Shown piece by piece: positions 56,901-64,000 of a DNA stretch of 64,000 nt (the stretch's first letter is position 1; every line of letters starts with the position of its first letter). Position numbers and translations under genes: made by a program. Source of the stretch: Takakia lepidozioides (lineage: Eukaryota; Streptophyta; Takakiopsida; Takakiales; Takakiaceae); the NCBI GenBank assembly GCA_030704615.1, contig CM060734.1:59910042-59974041 (forward strand), in the 5' to 3' direction. Below the pieces are notes generated by a model. It was not told where the DNA came from. It searched no databases and saw only the letters and a program-made list of their open reading frames with translations.

Positions 56901-59843
56901 GTTTGAACAACTTTCCGGATATGTGCATCCCAATTACAATTGGAGGAGAACTCAACGCCCAGGTAAGTGTAGGAAGGGAGGACTGGGATCTCTTGGCTAC
57001 CCCACTGCCACTTAAGATCACTTCCTCCCTCTCCTCTGTCGTTGAATGCTACCACTGCACATTTGCTGACATTAGCCTCTAGCCCCCAAAGATCAAAGTA
57101 TCTCTTTGCGCAATCAATCAATTCCTGGAGATTGGTTGGAGTCTCCCCTATGCCTGCGAAGTCATCCGCAAACATAAGGGCTGGTATGGTGGTATCACCC
57201 ACCCTTAACCCAAATCCCTCACTTTCCACATCCTCGAGGAGTTGATTGATGAAAACATTGAAGAGTAGAGGGGAGAGAGTACATCCTTGAGCTACACCTT
57301 GGTCTATGTCAAAGAAGTTGGACTTCTGTCCGTTAACAGTGACACAGCTTTTGGTGTGAGCATACAAGTTGTGGACAACTCTCCACATCTTTCCCTTGAT
57401 CCCACAAGACCAGAGGCGGAACCATAGGCCATCTCTCCACACTGTGTCATAAGCCTTTTTGACATCCAGGAAAAAGACATTAGTGGGTTTCCCTTCTTTT
57501 TTCCTTCCCTGGATAATCTGGCTTAGAGTGAAGATATGATCCACACAGCCCCTGTTTCGCCGAAAGCCAGCTTGGCCTTCGTGGAAACAACCTCTAGACT
57601 CCAGATCAACCTCGAGACGAGTACTGAGGAGCGTGATGCCACGGTAGTTCCCCGGTTCTTCTCTGTCACCCTTCTTGTATAGATTGACAATGACCCCCTG
57701 TCGCCAGCGAAAGGGGATCATTTCAGTCTTCCAGGTAAGGTTAAAGAGGAGAACTAGGGCCTCTATCATGGGATCGCCACCGTGCTTGATAAGCTCATTG
57801 ACAATACCATCATGTCCACCAGCTTTATATCCATTTAAATGTTCAATTTCATCCACAATCTCAGAAGAACTAATGGGAGCATTATAAGCCATTGAAATAT
57901 ACTCCAGTTCATCAGGGCTGTTTTGAATCATAGGAACAGTCTTTCCAACTGTGTCCCTCCATTCAGCAGAAGACCCCTCACTGTTAGACCTAGAAGTTCT
58001 GCCAAGGATACTGTAGTGAGTTTCAAAAGTTTTGACAATGTCAACCGATGAAGTCACCACTGCACCTTTAGTAGTCTTCAGCGCTTGTACTTGCTGACCG
58101 TTTTTCGGCTTGTACAAACGTTGAAGGGCCAACCAGAATTTCTTGTCATTACCACCATGGTGGTTTGAGTTCATTTCACTGTATAACTTGTCCCAGTATA
58201 ATTTCTTCTAAGACCTAACAAGCTGATTGATATCTTTACGGAGCGGGTAGTACCTCGCCCACAATTCTCTGTTGGTTTCCAAATTGCAGCACTCTTTATA
58301 GAGGGCTCGTCTCTCAGCTATCTTGAGTTTAATCTCATTAGTCCACCAATTAACTGCTCTACCGCAGACAATTAGTTTCCTCCCAATGATCTTGTCAGCC
58401 ACGGAGGAAACGAAACTCTCCCAAGAGTCCACTGCCCTTTCGACTTCATTTCTTGCGTTAACAGAGCGTGACTGAAGTTCTTGGAGCGATGTACTGCTAG
58501 AGAGACAATATGAAAGATCAAGTGTTCAAGAAACTTGCCCCACAAGAATATCATAATAAGCAACCAGCCAATGGTCAAAGAGAGTTACTTGTTAAACTCA
58601 GTCCGATTGAGAGCATCTTTATCCTCATCACAAATGAGAAACTGCTCCTTCCACCAGCCAGCACCACCATGATCCATGCTGTTTTTCTCTGGTGAAAATC
58701 AACCGGCTATCATAATTCCATCCCCATAAAAACGGACCTTATTAAACCATGGACGCAAACTCATCAACCCTTGACTGACGGCAAGAAGAAAACATCAAGC
58801 CTGCTCGACTGAAGTTGTATCATCTACCAAGGTTCTGAACCAAATAATCTGTCCTATTACCCAGTGATTGGTGCACATATCCAATCTATCCATGATTCAT
58901 AAACAATCATAATTGTGGTCAATTACATACCTAACTCCTCTTCAGACAGATTTGGGAGATACTCCTTGAAAGTAATAAGGCCATCATGATTTGTATCATG
59001 CATCTCCATTTCTCGGTCTGTTCGATGCTGTGTCGCTTTCACCCCTTGCTGCCAATGCCAGTCTCGCAGCTCTGTGATACTTACAAATCCATCACGTGGG
59101 TTTGAGTCAAGTTGTGGGAATAGCACAGTAAGGCGGTCAGTTATGTTGAATTGGTCCTCATCATTCAAGAAATCCTCTGGATCATCATAGTCTGGATCTT
59201 CTTCCCATGGTAGTGGCTGTGGCTCTGGCTCCACTACCTGCCAGCAAGAGAAGACAAGGCAGCAAATTTGACTTTACTAACAGTACAAGAACTCAAGCGT
59301 CTGACAAGCTTCTCTGTGAAGGGTCAAATGTCATGAATCCTACCGGGAACTGACATCCAGATGGCAACTACTATGTTGCAACAAAGTAGCACCGGAAAAT
59401 CTGTTTGGTCAACTTTTTGTACAAGTAGATTAAACAAAACTGTTGATCTTTTTTATTTTTGATTGTGCACTACTTGATGAAGGAGGATCCAAAACCTTAT
59501 CAGTCGGTTGATGATGCACAGGGTCGACAAGAGGCTGTGAATCAGGTTTCTGATGCCCATTTTCCCCCCATTCCTTATATCGTTGCTCAAAATACTGCTT
59601 CTCCCATGCCCGATCTTCCCGACGTCTCTCATACTCAGCAACCACAGGATCAAACGCTACACGATCATGCCTCTTGCTGGAATCTACAGGACCACTTCTC
59701 AGTTTTAACCGCCTTCCTGGCATAAATCTTCGATTTTTCCTTGATTTAGGATGGGAAGGGTGATTTGAGAATAGAACAAGGGCCATGAAGGCCACCACCA
59801 GGAGCATGTAAGCCAAGCCTGCCCTGTTTGATGAGGTCTCCAT
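53909..59843 (-). CDS. Membrane-anchored six-EF-hand protein, reticulocalbin/calumenin-like (At4g27790 type)
   Basis: Seven exons join in frame: 59496-59843, 58931-59237, 58589-58688, 55142-55207, 54789-54983, 54286-54382, 53909-54028; about 410 residues. The N-terminus METSSNRAGLAYMLLVVAF gives one signal-anchor segment, then a basic stretch, placing the EF-hands in the secretory lumen (inference). Loops: DSNPRDGFVSITE, DTNHDGLITFKE, a degenerate third (DEDKDALNRTEF, one residue short and without Gly), DSNNDGKLNLQE, DTNQDGVLTEEE and DENKDKRLTLEE. The C-terminus HPYVFYSTAYD...YFHDEFR matches the plant family and lacks HDEL. It likely buffers or senses calcium. Intron 3 (55208-58588) holds LINE copy B. 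The ATG at 59843 is preferred because the frame upstream has no other ATG. Confidence 0.88.
55384..55480 (+). repeat. tRNA-derived (SINE-like) sequence in an EF-hand gene intron
   Basis: An A-box-like TGGCCCAATGG (55411) and a B-box GGGTTCAAAGCC (55452) stand 40 bases apart. ACATCCAACA upstream and TGTTGGATGT downstream form a 10-bp inverted flank. The D stem GCCC/GGGC is intact but other arms are poor. Probably a SINE head or tRNA relic. Confidence 0.5.
55824..58489 (-). mobile_element. 5'-truncated LINE (non-LTR retrotransposon), copy B
   Basis: The copy is 2,666 bp with a 13-bp target duplication TGTACTGCTAGAG (55811-55823 and 58490-58502). On the minus strand it carries a largely open reverse transcriptase: YKKGDREEPGNYRGITLLS, GQAGFRRNRGCVDHIFTLSQ, FFLDVKKAYDTVWRDGLWFR, GVAQGCTLSPLLFN and ALMFADDFAG, followed by the CNCPLCG...HFLIHC finger (shifted frame near 56770). 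LLS is followed at once by TRLEVDLE, so about a dozen residues usual between these motifs are missing. The 3' end CGTCTTATGAGTACAAT is identical to copy A. It lies in intron 3 of the EF-hand gene, in the same orientation. Confidence 0.93.
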
Positions 59844-61457
59844 TCTCCCTTCCTCCTCCTCCAATGTCTTTTGCCTAGTGCAACTTAAAACCTTGTGCCT
59901 AGATGGGTACTCTGATCAACACCGACAGACAAATCATGATTCATCTCCATGCGGAGAACTTGAGAGCGACACACCATATTGCAGGGCTTCCACCCTGCAT
60001 AATGCAACCCAACATTCAGTGCCCTATCCTCTGCATTGCAATTGAGGTCATCACAAAAGGACTGTGGAGATAGGGCAGAAAGTATCTACCACAAAATAAG
60101 GAGAGGGAGAGATAGAGTTCACAATAGAGCTCAGGGAGTCACGACCCGGGGTGTTTCAAGCATGGCTGATTCAAGCGGAGGAAGTCGCAGAGTCTACTGC
60201 TAATTTTCGAAATCGACCAAGTTGTTGGGTGTTGTTTACGTCCAACATTCCCACTCTAAGTGTGACAGTGATGGTTGGGTAACCACATTCACGCGCCACC
60301 GCATACCAGCATTCAAAGTCACAGCCGATAGAGAACCCGAACGGCACAAACCAAACATACCCCAGCCAGTAATTTCAAGATCCTGGATCTCACCATGTTT
60401 ACTCCAAAGGAAAGAATCTTCAAAAGCCGCATCTTACCTCAACTTGTCCCTGCTCCTTCAGCCTTAATTCCTCATCTCCTCCACAGATGACGGGCGACTG
60501 AGTGACAGCAATGGAATCTGTCTAACGATCCTCACCTCCCTCCACACCGTCTTGCACACACAATGCGAGGCCGCCTTCTATATGAATCCCTCCCCCTCAG
60601 CCCTCTACTTACTCAGGTAACAGTGCCACAGACTGAGGCCCCGGAATTGTACACAGATCCGCAACCCCGAAAAAATGTGCCCTCTCCTCTCACCATGGAT
60701 TGCACAGAACTCTACTTCTTCAACTCCTGTGCAAGAATGCAGCAAAAGAAAGGTGCTCTTCCATCAAACGCTTCACAGATCCCAGAACTCTCGCACTGCA
60801 ATCAACCCCCTGCACTCAAAATTTCCTCGTAACATTTCCTTTGCCCTTCCAATTCTTCGTTCGTTGCCGAATCTGTCCTTCACCCCCGCACGCACGCGCA
60901 AGAAACCGCCCTCCGAAACTTCGGCCTGCAAAACGCACGCCGCTTTTCTGTAACTAGGGTTAACTTCTGCGTAGATACATGGGCGCGGCCCTTTCCCGCG
61001 CAACAAAACATATTTCTATATTTATTTGAATATTTCATGTAACCGCAAGGCCCATGTACCCCTGGCAGGGTGGATATCCGTGACGCACCGGAAATATCTA
61101 TTGCAGCGGTATATATGGATGGATGGATTGTACGATGTCCTGGTTACGAAAGTAAAGGTAACGGATGATGGAGTACGATAGAGGATGATAAACATCTTCA
61201 TCCACGATAAAGGCCAGGAAACCAGCGCGGGGTGAGGGTGCGCTAACCAGGGTTAGATCTTATCCTGGCGGGCGCGATCCCATTTGTCCAAGTCGTGATA
61301 GCGCGCATGAGGCAGCCTGCGCTTCTCTTTCTCACTCTTCTCTTCTCTGTCGCCGCCATCGCTCATCGATCTCTCTCACTCTTGTCTAGTGATTGCTGTG
61401 ATTGCTGTGATTGCTGTGGAGGCATTGCAATTGCATTCGGTGCGAGGAAGAGGAGAA
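59844..61457. other. Divergent intergenic region between the EF-hand gene and ATPC
   Basis: It must contain both promoters. Short (ATGG)n repeats lie at 61115-61128, and a GATTGCTGT triplication at 61390-61418 in the ATPC leader. Several antiparallel short frames at 60500-60960 show no family features. Confidence 0.5.
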
Positions 61458-62761
61458 ATGGCGGCGGTAGCGTGTAGCAGTGTGTTTTCGGTGCAGTGTG
61501 CTGCGGGGCAGAGGCAGAGTGGGAAGAAGGCCGTTGCTTGTCCGACATTCGAGGGCCTTTCAAGTCGCTCGCTTGCTCTGAGAAGAACAGAATCCGTCGA
61601 CCTTAATGCCGAGCTGGAGAGCAAGAGGCCCGAAAGCCGGTCTACTACAGTGTGTGCGCTCAAGGACCTGAGGGATCGCATTCAGACCGTCAAGAACACT
61701 CAGAAGATTACTGATGCCATGAAGCTGGTGGCTGCTGCCAAGGTGCGGAGGGCGCAAGAGGCTGTGGTGAACGGTCGGCCTTTCTCAGAGAACCTTGTGA
61801 AGGTTCTGTTTAACGTCAACGCGCAGCTGCAGAATGAGGACATCGACATCCCTTTGACTCAAGTAAGCTGCTTTCCGCGACATTGCACTAAATTTGGAGT
61901 TGATTCTTTCCATTCGGCGTCAGTGTGAGAGTGTGCGAGCATTTACCTCTTCTTCAACCTCGCTGACAACTAGATACCCTTTTGGAACGTTACTTGCAGA
62001 TAAGGCCCGTGAAGAAAATTGCTTTGGTAGTTATCACGGGCGACCGAGGCCTCTGCGGAGGATTCAACAACTATGTCCTCAAGAAGGCCGAGGAGCGGAT
62101 GAGACAGTTGAGGGCGATTGGTGTAGAGTATACAGTTGTCAGCATTGGAAAGAAGGGAAACAGCTATTTTAAGAGAAGGGAATATATCCCTGTTGACAGG
62201 TTTCTTGACGCCGGAAGCGCTCCAACCACTTCGGAAGCTCAAGCTATAGCTGATGAGCTCTTTTCTTTGTTCGTGAGTGAGGACGTGGACAAGGTGGAGC
62301 TGCTGTACACCAGATTCCTGTCTCTAATAAAGGCAGATCCTGTTATTCACACCCTCCTCCCTTTGTCTCCTCAAGGAGAGGTCTGTGATATCAATGGAAA
62401 CTGTGTGGATGCTGCCGACGACGAGATGTTCAGGTTGACCACCAAGGAGGGCAAGTTCACTGTGGAGGTGGACACCACAAGGACTGAGACACCTGAGTTC
62501 ACAGGAGTTCTTCAGTTTGAGCAAGAGCCTGTGCAAATATTGGATGCGTTGTTGCCTTTGTACCTTAACAGTCAGATTCTTCGAGCCTTGCAAGAGTCAA
62601 TTGCCAGTGAGCTGGCTGCTCGTATGAATGCTATGAGTAACGCCAGTGAAAATGCTTCGGATTTGAAGAAGTCTCTCTCCACCTCTTACAACAGACAACG
62701 CCAAGCTAAGATTACTGGAGAGATTTTGGAAATTGTTGCAGGCTCCAATGTTACAGTCTAA
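61458..62761 (+). CDS. ATPC1: Chloroplast ATP synthase gamma subunit, precursor
   Basis: Two exons, 61458-61862 and 62000-62761, give 388 residues. The protein is the rotating central stalk of plastid F1, coupling proton flow through the thylakoid to ATP synthesis. The first 70 or so residues ([20 protein letters not shown]...) are a Ser/Ala/Arg-rich transit peptide. The mature part has [32 protein letters not shown], and the C-terminal [12 protein letters not shown] helix with [13 protein letters not shown]. The insert [16 protein letters not shown] (Cys codons at 62384 and 62402) is the thioredoxin-reduced switch of chloroplast gamma. The ATG at 61458 begins a typical transit peptide; an upstream in-frame extension is not needed. 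The intron is GT-AG, 137 bp. A candidate AATAAA signal is at 63161. Confidence 0.97.
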
Positions 62762-63384
62762 GCTACACGTCTCTTTTTTTTTTTTGCTGAACCTATTTAT
62801 TGTACACTAGTTGGTAGAGTAGAAGAAGCGGCTTGCAAGCAAATTCTTTCTTCCAGCCTGTAATAAGCCAACCAGGGAAGAATTGTCCACGATTGTAATG
62901 AGACATTGTCTGCAGTTTTAATGAGACGGTCTCCGCTTCATGTAAACATCAATTGGGATGTTATCTTTGTACTATCAAGTGTCTAACCCTGACTGCTGAT
63001 TAGAGCAGCCATTCTCAAGGAAGGCTCAGAGTTTGTAAACTCGATGGAAATTGCAAGTTCCATTAACCTGTTGAGACACCCAGGATAGAATTATGTTTCA
63101 AGTCATTTTTTGCACTGTCCTCCAATTCCTGCATACTTGGAAGGAAAATCAGGCTTAAGGAATAAAATTGACAGATGGAAATTTTGAGGAAGCAATCAAC
63201 GAATACGTGTGATTCAGCATTGTCTTGTGCTATTTTATGCTATTCTTGTATCTCCGTATGTGAAATTTTAAACATGTCTCCCCCTTCCAGCTGCCCTCGT
63301 TGTCCTTGAGCCCTTTGGGCCTCCCACGGATGGAATATATTCCTTCACCATGCTTTCTTCTCCAAGTCTGGTTGGTTGTGGGGT
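62762..63384. other. ATPC 3' region
   Basis: It contains the 3' untranslated region (T tract at 62775-62785, AATAAA at 63161-63166). No other gene is seen. Confidence 0.6.
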
Positions 63385-63530
63385 GTTGCAGAGTGAGAAA
63401 AGAGGTGCCAGTCTACATAGTGCTGGGTCATTCCCTCGCACAGGACAACTTCTGTTGGTGCATCTGCAGTTTTGCAGAAGGAATGGGCTGCCTACATCAA
63501 TCCATGAAGCCATGCAATAACAGGTGACTG
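63385..63530 (+). pseudogene. Relic of BRCC36 exon 7
   Basis: The sequence from the intron end GTTGCAG, through GTGAGAAAAGAGGTGCC, GGTCATTCCCTCGCACA and TTTGCAGAAG, to the splice donor AACAGGTGA aligns with BRCC36 exon 7 at 50395-50580. It keeps VRKEVP and GHSLA, but the middle is changed (CICSFAEGMGCLHQSMKPCN in place of VDLQRILFAEEQTAYNQAM). Flanking intron bases are included, so it came from a genomic duplication rather than an mRNA copy. It cannot function alone. Confidence 0.75.
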
Positions 63531-64000
63531 TAGTTTCCGTGTTGCATTATTGTTTTGTGGATATGGGTTTTGGCTCTGAAGGGGCCGTGTCCCAATTCCT
63601 GGGTGGAAAGTCTTGTCTGTGTGGGTAACATCACCGCCAAAATGGAGAGTCCCTAATCCCAGATTCCGCATTGAAAGCAGGGAAAAGGATTTGAATGGAT
63701 TGTCCATTGTGGGTCCTGGGATAGTTTGCAACATTGAAGGCCCAGGAAGTTACTGAGATGAGGAGAAAGAAGAAAGAATTTTTTGAATGTCCACAGAGGG
63801 TCACATGGACCCATGGGACAGGGTAGAGCAACCCAAGAAAGAGAGTGGATTAGTAGGCAAGTCAGATCTACATTAAATGTTGCCGAAGCAGCGCTTTCGA
63901 GCTCAATTTTTTTTTTGACTAGAGCCCTCAGTAGATATGCGTTCCAGTCAGTAGGGAGGGATAAAGTCGAAAGGAAAAGAGAATGCTATTGTAGACTTGA
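63531..64000. other. Window end, no gene recognised
   Basis: A short stretch at 63787-63832 (AATGTCCACAGAGGG...CCCATGGGACA) resembles 55277-55312 in the EF-hand gene intron, so it is probably a dispersed repeat. Nothing else is seen. Confidence 0.4.

Noticed and set aside
59430-59495. Longer first exon of the EF-hand gene ending at GTAGTGC
   Set aside because: It would shift the frame into exon 2; the donor at 59495 keeps phase 0.
60563-60957. Overlapping plus-strand frames upstream of ATPC
   Set aside because: Three competing frames of similar length, no conserved features, and location in a divergent promoter region.

Overview
The window is nuclear DNA of a land plant. It holds a plastid-targeted F1 ATP synthase gamma subunit with the redox insert of green-lineage chloroplasts, a PLS-type PPR protein with the start of an E domain, an ABCG half-transporter of the plant WBC3 type, F-box/kelch fragments, and long intron-rich genes among abundant retro- and DNA transposons. 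Many near-identical PPR repeats and the high repeat load suggest a seed-free plant (fern, lycophyte or bryophyte). That placement is inference; the species cannot be read from the sequence.

Left part (1-35.4 kb) is accessory and decayed. From left to right it holds: a set of 20-bp palindromes; a broken N4/N6-type DNA methyltransferase-like gene; an open reading frame with a SWIM-like zinc finger bracketed by inverted GACGTGG-rich clusters; a GGTATC-rich dispersed repeat; an ABCG3-like pseudogene on the minus strand; a kelch relic, a PPR relic and an unidentified helical-protein relic. The GGTATC repeat then recurs as an inverted pair, one copy being split by a 1,005-bp element with TTAA target duplication. 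Next come a second kelch relic (inverted), a large PPR gene with several frameshifts, LINE tails, a 404-bp inverted-repeat element and a second copy of the unidentified relic (also inverted).

Right part (35.4-64 kb) is euchromatic, with four intact-looking genes. They are a GRAB-domain golgin (Arabidopsis GC3/GC4 type, minus, 16 exons), BRCC36 (plus, 10 exons, one AT-AC U12-type intron), a six-EF-hand reticulocalbin-like protein (minus, 7 exons) and chloroplast ATP synthase gamma (plus, 2 exons). The golgin/BRCC36 pair and the EF-hand/ATPC pair are divergent, and BRCC36 and the EF-hand gene converge. Two almost identical 5'-truncated LINE copies sit in introns of the golgin and EF-hand genes with clear target duplications. 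A 365-bp LTR mini-retrotransposon (TRIM) in a golgin intron carries a complete tRNA-like cloverleaf with A and B boxes inside each LTR, analogous to the 5S promoter of Cassandra elements. A relic of one BRCC36 exon lies downstream of ATPC.

The four genes act in unrelated places: Golgi tethering, K63 deubiquitination, luminal calcium binding and photophosphorylation. They form no operon-like unit. Exon boundaries were placed by eye from splice consensus, frame continuity and remembered family sequence; none was checked against transcripts.
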